NCBI GenBank assembly: GCA_036261915.1
Contig: DATAJX010000004.1
Span: 62,001-126,000, forward strand
DNA length: 64,000 nt
Reading direction: 5' to 3'
DNA from: DATAJX01 sp036261915
GTDB taxonomy: Bacteria > Pseudomonadota > Alphaproteobacteria > UBA2136 > UBA6156
In this document: in pieces, positions 42,180-51,241 of the stretch
How positions within the stretch are numbered: the stretch's first letter is position 1
How the letters are laid out: every line of letters begins with the position of its first letter
Program-made: the position numbers and the translations under genes
Notes under the pieces: model-generated
Database searches by the model: none
Told to the model about the DNA's origin: nothing
What the model saw: the letters and a program-made list of their open reading frames with translations, nothing else

Positions 42180-43349
42180 ATGAATATCCACGAGTATCAG
42201 GCTAAAGAGCTGTTCACCAAATTTGGCGTGGCCATACCCCACGGCCATTTGGCCCTGACCCCGGCCGAAGCCGAAAAGGCGGCCAAAAGTTTGAAGAGCA
42301 AGGTTGTGGTGGTGAAGGCCCAGGTACACGCCGGCGGCCGCGGCAAGGCCGGCGGCGTGAAGGTGTGCAAGACCCCCGCCGAAGCCAAGGAATACGCCAA
42401 GAAGATTTTGGGCACCCGTTTGGTGACCTACCAGACCACCAGCGCCGGCCAGCCCGTGGAGAAGGTGTATGTGGAAGCCGGGATCGATATTGCCCGCGAG
42501 CTTTACCTGGCCTTGCTTCTTGACCGCAGCAGCAGCCGTTTGGTGATGATGGCCAGCACCGAAGGCGGCATGGACATTGAGGAAGTGGCCCACAGCCACC
42601 CGGACCGCATTTTCAAGGAGATCATCGACCCGCTGACCGGCCTGATGCCTTACCAGGCGCGCAACCTGGCCTTTGCGCTGGGTTTGAAGGGCGACGAGGT
42701 GACCAACGGCGTGAAGTTCATGCTGGCGCTGTACAAGATGTACAGTACCACCGACGCTGCGATGATCGAGATCAACCCGCTGGTGGTGACCAGTCAGGGC
42801 GGTGTGATGGCGCTGGACGGCAAGGTGGCGTTTGACGACAACGCGCTGTTCCGCCACCCCGACATTGCCGCGCTGGATGACGCCGCGCAGCAGGACGAGC
42901 GCGAGGTGGAAGCCAAGAAGTTCGACCTGAATTACGTGGGCCTTGAAGGCACCATCGGGTGCATGGTCAACGGTGCCGGACTGGCCATGGCGACCATGGA
43001 CATCATTAAACACTTTGGCGGCGAGCCCGCGAACTTTTTGGACGTGGGCGGCGGCGCCAGCGAGGAAAAGGTGGAGGCCGCGTTCCAGCTGATTTTGCGC
43101 GACAAGGCGGTGCAGGGCATTCTGGTGGCCATTTTTGGCGGCATCATGAAGTGCGACACCATTGCCAACGGCGTGGTGAAGGCCCTGAACAAGGCCAAGC
43201 GCAAGGTGCCCGTGGTGTGCTGGCTTGAAGGCACCAACGTGGACCTGGGCAAGAAGATCATGAAGGAAAGCGGCTTGCCGATTACGCCCGCCGACAACCT
43301 GGCCGATGCCACCAAGAAAATTTTAGCAGCCACCAAGGAGAAGAAATAA
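42180..43349 (+). CDS. sucC: Succinate-CoA ligase (ADP-forming), beta subunit
   Basis: SucC pairs with SucD to make succinate plus ATP/GTP from succinyl-CoA. The N-terminus MNIHEYQAKELFTKFGV and the ATP-grasp region KAQVHAGGRGKAGGVK are diagnostic, with ANFLDVGGGAS later. Length is 389 residues. GGAAAG lies 7-12 bases before the ATG. A small secreted-protein gene separates it from sucD. Confidence 0.97.
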   Translation: MNIHEYQAKELFTKFGVAIPHGHLALTPAEAEKAAKSLKSKVVVVKAQVHAGGRGKAGGVKVCKTPAEAKEYAKKILGTRLVTYQTTSAGQPVEKVYVEAGIDIARELYLALLLDRSSSRLVMMASTEGGMDIEEVAHSHPDRIFKEIIDPLTGLMPYQARNLAFALGLKGDEVTNGVKFMLALYKMYSTTDAAMIEINPLVVTSQGGVMALDGKVAFDDNALFRHPDIAALDDAAQQDEREVEAKKFDLNYVGLEGTIGCMVNGAGLAMATMDIIKHFGGEPANFLDVGGGASEEKVEAAFQLILRDKAVQGILVAIFGGIMKCDTIANGVVKALNKAKRKVPVVCWLEGTNVDLGKKIMKESGLPITPADNLADATKKILAATKEKK

Positions 43350-43350
43350 C

Positions 43351-43773
43351 ATGCAGATCAGCCAACAGTTTATTGCCACCGTGCTGGCCGTGGGGGTTGC
43401 CGGTGTGGCCTATGCGTATGACTTCAGTGCCATTCAGAACGCCGTGATGAACGACCCTGCCGTGCAGCAGCAGGTGGGTGCGCAGGTGATGAAGAACCCG
43501 CAGCTGTTGACTGGTGCCGCCGGTGCGACGGGAACGGCCGGTATGACGGGGGCCGCCGGCATGATGGCCGCGCTTTCGCCCGCCCAGAAAACCCAGCTGA
43601 TGACCCAGGCCAACGCCATTGCCGCCAAGCTGTTCACCCCCAGTGAGCAGAAGAGCCTGCAGGCGTTTCAGGCCACGCCCGACGGCGCCAGCATTACCGG
43701 CAAGTTGCCCACGCTGGTGCAGCAGTTGGCCCCGGTGTTGCTTCAGATGTATGCCGGGACGGGGGTGAAGTAA
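43351..43773 (+). CDS. Secreted DUF2059-like small protein between sucC and sucD
   Basis: The 140-residue protein has a signal peptide (1-22, ending AYA). A Gly/Ala/Thr-rich middle (TGAAGATGTAGMTGAAGMM) follows. The C-terminal part (LFTPSEQKSLQAFQATPDG, then ITGKLPTLVQQLAP) resembles the C-terminal motif of DUF2059 proteins. One base separates it from sucC and one from sucD, so all three are co-translated. A periplasmic protein inside this enzyme pair is unexpected. Confidence 0.7.
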   Translation: MQISQQFIATVLAVGVAGVAYAYDFSAIQNAVMNDPAVQQQVGAQVMKNPQLLTGAAGATGTAGMTGAAGMMAALSPAQKTQLMTQANAIAAKLFTPSEQKSLQAFQATPDGASITGKLPTLVQQLAPVLLQMYAGTGVK

Positions 43774-43774
43774 C

Positions 43775-44659
43775 ATGGCGATTTTCATTACCGAGAAGAC
43801 CAAGGTGATCACCCAGGGGATCACCGGCAAGCACGGCACCTTTCATACCGAGGCTGCGCTGAAGTACGGCAGCAACTATGTGGGCGGCGTGACCCCCGGC
43901 AAGGGCGGCACCAAGCACCTGGGCCTGCCCGTGTTTGACACCGTGCGCGACGCCATTGTGCAGACCGGCGCCGAGGCCAGCGTGATTTACGTGCCGCCGC
44001 CGTTTGCCGCCGATGCCATTCTGGAAGCGCAGGAAGCCGGTGTGAAGATCTGCGTGTGCATCACCGAGGGCATTCCTGTGCAGGACATGCTGAAGGTGAA
44101 GCGCCGCTTGCTGGACCCCAGCAACACCATGCGGCTGATCGGGCCGAACTGCCCGGGCATTATCACCCCTGGTGACAAGGGCGGCTGCAAGATCGGCATC
44201 ATGCCCGCGCACATCCACAAAAAAGGCCGCGTGGGCATTGTGAGCAAAAGCGGCACGCTGACCTACGAAGCCGTGCGCCAGACCACCGAGGTGGGTTTGG
44301 GCCAGAGCACCTGCGTGGGCATTGGCGGCGACCCCATTCCGGGCACCGGGTACATTCCCGTGCTGGAGGCTTTTGAGAACGACCCGCAGACCGAGGCGAT
44401 CATTATGATCGGGGAAATTGGCGGCGCGGCGGAGGTTGAGGCCGCGGCGTACATCGCCAGCCGCGTGACCAAGCCGGTGGTGGCATTCATTGCCGGGCGC
44501 ACCGCGCCCAAGGGCCGTCGCATGGGCCACGCCGGTGCCATTGTGAGCGGCGGGGCCGACACCGCCGAAGCCAAGGAAAAGGCGCTGGCCGAAGCCGGTG
44601 TGACCGTGGTGCCCGTGCCGACCGACATGGGGTTGGCCATCAAGAAGATACTGGGTTAA
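43775..44659 (+). CDS. sucD: Succinate-CoA ligase, alpha subunit
   Basis: SucD carries the CoA site and the phosphorylated histidine. Signatures are TKVITQGITGKHGTFHTE, VTPGKGG, and GHAGAIVSGG near the end, where the active-site His sits. Length is 294 residues. No sucAB-lpd genes follow; a strong terminator does. Confidence 0.97.
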   Translation: MAIFITEKTKVITQGITGKHGTFHTEAALKYGSNYVGGVTPGKGGTKHLGLPVFDTVRDAIVQTGAEASVIYVPPPFAADAILEAQEAGVKICVCITEGIPVQDMLKVKRRLLDPSNTMRLIGPNCPGIITPGDKGGCKIGIMPAHIHKKGRVGIVSKSGTLTYEAVRQTTEVGLGQSTCVGIGGDPIPGTGYIPVLEAFENDPQTEAIIMIGEIGGAAEVEAAAYIASRVTKPVVAFIAGRTAPKGRRMGHAGAIVSGGADTAEAKEKALAEAGVTVVPVPTDMGLAIKKILG

Positions 44660-44674
44660 GCGCCGGTGGAAAAA

Positions 44675-44700
44675 GGCCTCCCGCAGGGAGGCCTTTTTTT
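44675..44700. terminator. Bidirectional terminator between sucD and truA
   Basis: GGCCTCCC-GCA-GGGAGGCC with A and T runs on both sides. The T run touches the truA stop. Confidence 0.92.
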
Positions 44701-45493
44701 AGTCGATGAAGCCGAGTTCTTTGTGTTTGGGATAGCTGACGCCGACGAAGTAGAGGCCGTCGGGGCTGAAGTTGAGGCCGGCGGCGCGGCGGTCCTTCCC
44801 TTTGAGGACCTGCAGCAGGTTGTTGGTGTCGCGTTTGCCTTCGCCGACTTCGGCCAGGGTGCCCACGATGTTGCGCACCATGTGGTGCAGGAAGTGGTCG
44901 GCCGAGATATCGAACGCGATGAGCGGGGTGCCGAGGGGGTCTTTCACCCGCGTGAGTTTGCGCGACAGGATGCGGCACAGCGGGCTGACCGCCTGGCATT
45001 CGGAATCGCGGAAGGCGCTGAAATCGTGTTCGCCCAGCGGCAGTTTGGCCAGCGCTTTTTGCATGTCGGTGAACTGAAGCGGCTTGATGGCATGGCCCAC
45101 GTGGCCCTTGAGGTGTGGCGGCAGGTTGCGGCCGTTGTAGATGAGGTAGCGGTAGCTGCGGTTTTGCGCGCTGAAGCGGGCATGGAATTTTTCGGTGACC
45201 TCGGCCACGCGGATGACGCGGATACTGTGCGGCAGGAAGCGGTTGAGGCCGCCGAGGTACTTGATGAGCTCCATCCGCTTGGGCACGTCGACGTGCACGG
45301 TTTGCGCCAGCGCGTGCACGCCGGCGTCGGTGCGGCCCGCGGCGACGGGTTCGACGGTGCCGACCTTCAGCTTTTTGAAAGCGTCGATGAGGTGGCCCTG
45401 CACGGTGGGCAATTTGCGCGGCTTGGCCTGCGCCTGCCAGCCGTATAGGCCGTGGCCGGAATATTGAAGCAGCAGTTTGAGACGCATGGCCAA
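44699..45493 (-). CDS. truA: tRNA pseudouridine(38-40) synthase
   Basis: TruA forms pseudouridine at positions 38-40 of the anticodon stem. The catalytic aspartate is Asp56 in AAGRTDAGVHALAQ. Later blocks RNRSYRYLIYNGR and HHMVRNIVGTL are family marks. Length is 264 residues; Met3 is an alternative start. It is the last gene of a def-fmt-truA run on the minus strand. Confidence 0.95.
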   Translation of the reverse strand: MAMRLKLLLQYSGHGLYGWQAQAKPRKLPTVQGHLIDAFKKLKVGTVEPVAAGRTDAGVHALAQTVHVDVPKRMELIKYLGGLNRFLPHSIRVIRVAEVTEKFHARFSAQNRSYRYLIYNGRNLPPHLKGHVGHAIKPLQFTDMQKALAKLPLGEHDFSAFRDSECQAVSPLCRILSRKLTRVKDPLGTPLIAFDISADHFLHHMVRNIVGTLAEVGEGKRDTNNLLQVLKGKDRRAAGLNFSPDGLYFVGVSYPKHKELGFID

Positions 45494-45511
45494 GGCCTTA
45501 ATCCAAAAGGA

Positions 45512-46442
45512 TTATTCGGGTAAGATTGAAGTGAACTGCGAGCCCGGTTGCAGGGCGGGCCAGCCCTGCGCGACCTGCGCCACGGGGAGCATTTTTTTGC
45601 CGGGGCGTTGCAGTTGCGAGAGGTGGATGGCGCCGCTGCCGCAGGCGATGGTGAGGCCGTCGGCGTCGAGGTGCAGCACTTCGCCCGGCGTGGGGGCGCC
45701 GCCGCTGGCAATGACCGCGCTGCCCTGCACCTTGAGTTGCTCGCCCTCGAACAATGCGGTGGCGCCGGGGGCGGGGCTGAAAGCGCGAATTTGATTATGG
45801 ATGCTTTCGGCCGAGCGCGACCAGTTGATGGCGCGGTGTTCGGCGGTGAGTTTGAAGGCGTGGGTGGCTTCGCCGCTTTGCGGCTCGGGTTGCAGGCCCG
45901 GCAACTGGTGCAGCACGGCGGCCAGTTGTTCGGCGCCCAAACCTGCGCAGGTATCGTGCAGTTCGCCGTAAGTCATGTTGGGTGGCACGGCCAGCGGCGT
46001 GCGGCTGTAGACCGGGCCGGTATCCATGCCCGCGTCGAGCCGCATGATGCAGATGTCGGTTTCGGCATCGCCACTGAGCAGCGTGTGCTGCAGCGGGGCG
46101 GCGCCGCGCCAGCGGGGCAGGGCGCTGGGGTGCAGGTTGAGGCACAGGCGGCTCTCGACCAGTGTACGGGGCAGCAGCAGGCCGTAGGCCACCACCGCGA
46201 GGACGTCGCAATCGATGCCCATGAGGGTATCGAGCGCGTCGCCTTTGAGTTTTTCGGGGTGGTAGACGTTCAGGCCGAGTTCGTCGGCCAGCGTGTGCAC
46301 GGCGGTTTTTTGGAGTTCCTGCCCCCGGCCCGCCGGGCGCGGCGGCTGGGTGTAGACCGCCACGATGTTGAACTGGGAGGCAAGTAACCGGAGTGACGGC
46401 ACCGCGAACGCGGGGCTGCCCATGAAGATGATGTTTTGCGGG

Positions 46443-46453
<11 letters not shown>
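45512..46453 (-). CDS. fmt: Methionyl-tRNA formyltransferase
   Basis: Fmt formylates initiator Met-tRNA. The start is Met at 46453 (MTTSPQNIIFMGSPAFAV), which gives 313 residues, the normal size, and overlaps the def end by 11 bases. LNLHPSALPRWRGAAPLQH carries the catalytic Asn-His pair region, and LDAGMDTGPV follows as expected. The pair def-fmt is conserved across bacteria. Confidence 0.95.
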
Positions 46454-47099
<646 letters not shown>

Positions 47100-47170
47100 A
47101 CCGCTCTATACGCCAAGGTGGGGTTCGGGCACAATATGTTCAAGAAATTCAATAATAAGGAATAAAAACC

Positions 47171-48046
47171 ATGGAAATTACCCATATTGGGATCATCGGG
47201 GCGGGGCAGATGGGGAACGGCATTGCCCACGTGGCCGCGCAAAAAGGCTACAAGGCCACCATGCTGGACGCCAAACCCGAGGCGCTGGAAAAGGCCCTGA
47301 AGACCATTGAAGGCAACATGGACCGCCAGATTGCCAAAGGGAACATGACCGAGGCCGACAAGAAGGCTGCGCTGGCCAATCTTTCCACCACCACCAAGAT
47401 GGCCGACCTGGCCAAGTGCCATTTGGTGGTGGAGGCTGCCACCGAGAACGAAGAGATCAAGAAGAAGATATTTGCCGAGCTGGACGGGATTTTGAACAAG
47501 GACGGCATTATCGCCAGCAACACCAGCAGTATTTCCATCACCCGCTTGGCCGCCGTGACCAAGCGCCCGGAAAAATTCATTGGCCTGCACTTTATGAACC
47601 CCGTGCCGATGATGCAGCTGGTGGAGATCATCAAAGGCCTGGCCACCAGCGCCGAAACCTATGAGCGCGTGCTGGAAGTGGCCACCAAAATGGGCAAGAC
47701 CGCGGCCACCAGCGAAGACGTGCCGGGCTTTATTGTGAACCGGTTGCTGCTGCCGATGCTGAACGAGGCCGCTTATGCGCTTCAGGACGGTGTGGCCGGG
47801 GTAAAGAGCATTGATACCAGCATGAAGCTGGGCGCCGGGCACCCCATGGGCCCGCTGACGCTGGCCGACTTTATTGGCCTTGATACCTGCGTGGCCATTA
47901 TGCGTGTGCTTCATAACGAGTTGGGCGACAGCAAATACCGCCCGTGCCCGCTGCTGGTGAAGTTTGTGGATGCCGGTTGGTTAGGCAAGAAGGCCGGGCG
48001 TGGGTTTTACGATTATTCGGGGCCTGAACCGAAGCCTTACCGGTAG
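47171..48046 (+). CDS. hbd: 3-hydroxybutyryl-CoA dehydrogenase
   Basis: The 291-residue enzyme oxidises (S)-3-hydroxybutyryl-CoA with NAD, or works in reverse. NAD binds at GIIGAGQMGNGIAHVAA. The catalytic-His region is FIGLHFMNPVPMMQLVEI, and the C-terminal helical domain includes GHPMGPLTLADFIGLD. An AAGGA ribosome site precedes the ATG. It complements the thiolase in the window, though its stereospecificity differs from the PhaB reductase used for PHB. Confidence 0.95.
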   Translation: MEITHIGIIGAGQMGNGIAHVAAQKGYKATMLDAKPEALEKALKTIEGNMDRQIAKGNMTEADKKAALANLSTTTKMADLAKCHLVVEAATENEEIKKKIFAELDGILNKDGIIASNTSSISITRLAAVTKRPEKFIGLHFMNPVPMMQLVEIIKGLATSAETYERVLEVATKMGKTAATSEDVPGFIVNRLLLPMLNEAAYALQDGVAGVKSIDTSMKLGAGHPMGPLTLADFIGLDTCVAIMRVLHNELGDSKYRPCPLLVKFVDAGWLGKKAGRGFYDYSGPEPKPYR

Positions 48047-48143
48047 GGAATCACCCATTAGCCACGCCGGTGCCAGCTGCTTGACCTGCCGGGGTGACAG
48101 CCTGCCCGGTTTTGGGCATGGTGCCGCCTAAGGAAGAATAAAG

Positions 48144-48743
48144 ATGGCAGAAGAAGCCAAAGCCAAGGAAACCGAAAAAGCCCCTGAAAAAGAGGCCCCC
48201 AAAGGCAAGGAAGCCGAAGGGAAGGAAGGCGATGCCCCCGCCGAGGGCGATGCGGCTGCGCCCAAAGGCCTGCTTGCCGATAAAAAGAAATTGATCATGT
48301 TTGGCGGAATCGGTGCCGCCGTTTTGCTGATTATTGCCGGGGCCGCCATCTGGTTTTTTGTGTTGAAGACCCCCAAGGAAGCCGAGACCGACAGCGTGGT
48401 GGGCGGGGCCGGGGCGGCCGATGGTGCGCGTGCCGGGCCTTCGGTTTACTACGATGTGCCCGAGTTTAGCCTGAACCTGGCCCCCAGCGGCCAGCAGGAG
48501 CACTTTTTGCGCCTGAAGGTGACGCTGGAACTGGCCACCGCCGAAGAGCAGAAGACCGTGGAAACCAACGCCGCCCGGTTGCAGGACGATTATTTGCAGT
48601 ATCTGCGGCAGTTGCGGCTGGATGATTTGCGCGGGAACGCGGGGCTTCAGCGCATGAAGGAAGACCTGCTGCTGCGGGCCAGCCAGACGCTGGCGCCGGT
48701 GCGCGTGAAGAACGTGCTGTTCCGCGAAGTGCTGGTACAGTAA
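48144..48743 (+). CDS. fliL: Flagellar basal body-associated protein FliL
   Basis: FliL sits around the stator and supports motor torque. The 199-residue protein has a Lys/Glu-rich cytoplasmic N-terminus (1-48), one membrane helix (about 51-73), then a periplasmic domain. That domain contains YYDVPEFSLNLAPSGQQEHFLRLKVTLEL and ends in PVRVKNVLFREVLVQ, typical of FliL. AAGGAAG precedes the ATG. It begins the flagellar run. Confidence 0.9.
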   Translation: MAEEAKAKETEKAPEKEAPKGKEAEGKEGDAPAEGDAAAPKGLLADKKKLIMFGGIGAAVLLIIAGAAIWFFVLKTPKEAETDSVVGGAGAADGARAGPSVYYDVPEFSLNLAPSGQQEHFLRLKVTLELATAEEQKTVETNAARLQDDYLQYLRQLRLDDLRGNAGLQRMKEDLLLRASQTLAPVRVKNVLFREVLVQ

Positions 48744-48834
48744 TTGCATTCAAGTTTAGTGGTGGCGCGTTGGGCAACGGGTGTTGTTCGGCGCCTGTTA
48801 TGCTATAGTGAATGCCGAGAGAACGAATAAAAAC

Positions 48835-49875
48835 ATGGCTGGCGCTCCCGACGAAAAAGAAATGCTCAAGCAGTGGCAGAACATGGCCGCTGGTGAGGCC
48901 GCTGCCGCGCCTGCTGCCACGGGCGAAAAAATTCTGGACCAGAAGGAAATTGACAGCCTGACCGGCGGTGCCGACGCCAACCGCGGCACCCGCGCATTGC
49001 TTGACCAGAGCGTGGTCAACTACGAAAAGCTGCCGATGCTGGAAGTGGTGTTCGACAAGTTCGAGCGCGTGTTGAGCACCAGCCTGCGCCAGTACACCGC
49101 CGACAACGTGGACGTGACCGTGCAGGGCATGAGCAGCGTGCGCTTTGGCGATTACCTGAACCAGATCAACCTGCCTGCCGGCATTATGGTGGTGAACGCC
49201 GTGGGCTTGGATGACTACGTGCTGCTGGTGTACGAAAGCAGCCTGATCTATGCCGTGGTGGATGTGATGCTGGGTGGCCGCAAGGCCCGGCCGGTGCCGA
49301 TCGCCGGGCGCCAGTTCACCGCCATCGAGCGCAAGATCGTGGATACCCTGAACGACATTGTGTTGCGCGACCTGAACGAGGCCTTTGCCCCCATTGCGCC
49401 AGTGCAGTTCAAGAACGAGCGCATGGAGGTGAACCCGCGCTTTGCGGTGATCAGCCAGGACACCAACGTGTGTATCATCGTGACCGTGAAGTGCAACCTG
49501 GAAGGCCGCGAGGGCAAAATGCAGTTTTGCCTGCCCTACGCCACGCTGGAGCCAGTGCGCGAGCAGTTGCTGCAGCAGTTCATGGGCGAAAAATTCGGCC
49601 AGGACAACATTTGGGAAAACCATCTGAGCCAGGAGCTTTACCACACCACCATGACGTTCAATGCCGTGCTCGACGAGATGCAGTTCCCCGTTGATGAGGT
49701 TTTGAATTGGAAGGTGGGCGACACCATTATGCTTGATGCCCGCCCGACCAGCCCCATTCAACTGATATGCGGCGGCGTGACCAAGCTGGTGGGCCACATG
49801 GGTCGCGCGCTTGACAGCAAGGCCGTGCGCATTACCCACACCATTACCGACGTGAATAACCAGAAGGCTGGTTGA
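48835..49875 (+). CDS. fliM: Flagellar motor switch protein FliM
   Basis: FliM forms the C-ring and receives CheY-P. The 346-residue protein has an N-terminal CheY-binding-like stretch (LDQKEIDSLTGG). The CheC-like middle domain follows (about 65-240), then the FliN-like C-terminal domain. The start at 48835 follows AGAACGAATAAAAAC, with no Shine-Dalgarno. An extended -10 (TGC-TATAGT, 48801-48809) suggests an internal promoter after fliL. Confidence 0.93.
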   Translation: MAGAPDEKEMLKQWQNMAAGEAAAAPAATGEKILDQKEIDSLTGGADANRGTRALLDQSVVNYEKLPMLEVVFDKFERVLSTSLRQYTADNVDVTVQGMSSVRFGDYLNQINLPAGIMVVNAVGLDDYVLLVYESSLIYAVVDVMLGGRKARPVPIAGRQFTAIERKIVDTLNDIVLRDLNEAFAPIAPVQFKNERMEVNPRFAVISQDTNVCIIVTVKCNLEGREGKMQFCLPYATLEPVREQLLQQFMGEKFGQDNIWENHLSQELYHTTMTFNAVLDEMQFPVDEVLNWKVGDTIMLDARPTSPIQLICGGVTKLVGHMGRALDSKAVRITHTITDVNNQKAG

Positions 49876-49887
49876 TAAGGAGAGAGA

Positions 49888-50430
49888 ATGATGAGTTTAG
49901 CTTTAGCCACCATCAGTTGCGTGTTGCTGGCCCTGGTGGCCGGGTTGCTGCTGCTGCTGGGCCAGTTGCTGCGCGGCATGCGCCGTGAATTGCGCGAAGC
50001 CCCGCTGCTGGCCGAAAAACTGGCCCAGCAACTGCTGGCCGTGCGCACCGGGCTTGAGCAGGCCCGCGTGACCGCCCACAAGCTGGGGCCCGACCTGGGT
50101 GTGCAGCTGCAGGCCGCGCAGACCATTGTGAACGACCTGAAGTTTTTGATCGCCCGCGGCGAGCAGGTGGCCAACCGCGTGGAAAGCGGCACCAGCCATG
50201 CCAATGGCAAGGTGCAGGCCACCGTGACGGTGACCGCCGAACCCGCCGAGGCGCCGGTGACGTATTCGCCGCAGACCATTGTGCAGCACAGCCCGCTGCC
50301 GCAGCACCAGCAGGACCCGCTGGAAAGCCTGCTGGCCGACCTTGAGGAAGCCGCGGGCACTGGCACTGAAACCGTGCGCCGCCGCCCCAGCCAGGCCGAA
50401 ATGGAACTGCGCGCCAAGGAGCGTAATTGA
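49888..50430 (+). CDS. DUF6468-like flagellar operon membrane protein
   Basis: The 180-residue protein has one N-terminal membrane helix (about 5-26, LATISCVLLALVAGLLLLLG). A coiled coil (about 35-100) and a low-complexity tail follow. It fits the small protein found between fliM and motE in many Alphaproteobacteria (DUF6468). Its role in flagellar assembly is unknown. Its stop overlaps the start of motE (TGATG). Confidence 0.7.
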   Translation: MMSLALATISCVLLALVAGLLLLLGQLLRGMRRELREAPLLAEKLAQQLLAVRTGLEQARVTAHKLGPDLGVQLQAAQTIVNDLKFLIARGEQVANRVESGTSHANGKVQATVTVTAEPAEAPVTYSPQTIVQHSPLPQHQQDPLESLLADLEEAAGTGTETVRRRPSQAEMELRAKERN

Positions 50431-51146
50431 TGCAGCTGAACGGTTTTTGGCTGGCGGGGTTGATGGCGGCGTTGGCCGTTGCTCCTGCCTGGGCCCAAGA
50501 CCCCAAGGCTGATGCCAAGGCGGCGGAAAAGCCTGCTGCCGAAGGCAAAAAAAGCGAAGGCAAGGAAGACGCCAAGGGTGAAGCCAAGGCCGAGGGCGGC
50601 CATGGCGGGGGTGTGGGTACGGCGCCTGCCGCGTCGGTGACGCCGACCGTGCTGTTGCCCAACAACGAGCGGGTGTTCAGCCCGGCCGAGGTTTCGGTGC
50701 TGACCGACCTGGACGCCAAGAAGGTGGAACTGGAACGCCGCACGCAGGCGCTGGAGTTGCGCGAAAAACTGGCCGACCTGATGGAGCGCCGCCTGGCCGA
50801 AAAGACCAAGGAGTTGCAGACTTTGAAGAGCCAGATCGAGCTGCTGATGACCGGGCTTTCGGGCAAGGACGACAAGGACCTGAACCAGCTTTCGCAGATG
50901 TATGGCGCCATGAAGCCCGCCGCCGCCGCCGTGGTGCTGAACCGTCTGGACAACCGCATTGTGCACGATGTGCTGGTGCGTATGCCGGTGAAGAAGAGCG
51001 GCAAGATTTTAGAAGCGCTGGACCCTGTGAAGGCCCGCATTGTGAGTGAGATGATGGCCGACCAGAAAGTGGCCGGCGATGCCATGAACCCGACCAGCCC
51101 CACCACCGTGGCGGGCGATGCTTCGCCTGCCGCCAAACAGCCGTAA
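50430..51146 (+). CDS. motE: MotE-like flagellar motility chaperone
   Basis: The 238-residue protein has a signal peptide (ending APAWAQ), a Lys/Glu/Ala-rich stretch, and a long coiled coil (about 90-150). The MgtE-N-like domain follows, with MYGAMKPAAAAVVLNRLDNRIVHDVLVRM. MotE in Sinorhizobium is a periplasmic chaperone for the MotC stator partner. The start overlaps the upstream stop by one base. Its place in the flagellar run supports the call. Confidence 0.8.
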   Translation: MQLNGFWLAGLMAALAVAPAWAQDPKADAKAAEKPAAEGKKSEGKEDAKGEAKAEGGHGGGVGTAPAASVTPTVLLPNNERVFSPAEVSVLTDLDAKKVELERRTQALELREKLADLMERRLAEKTKELQTLKSQIELLMTGLSGKDDKDLNQLSQMYGAMKPAAAAVVLNRLDNRIVHDVLVRMPVKKSGKILEALDPVKARIVSEMMADQKVAGDAMNPTSPTTVAGDASPAAKQP

Positions 51147-51241
51147 ACCCTTGCATTACCTGCTTAGTTGCTAGCCCTTCGGCTGGAGGGTTGGGGCCGT
51201 TTGCGATAGGTTGGTTCAGAACAAATAAAAAGGCCGCCGCC

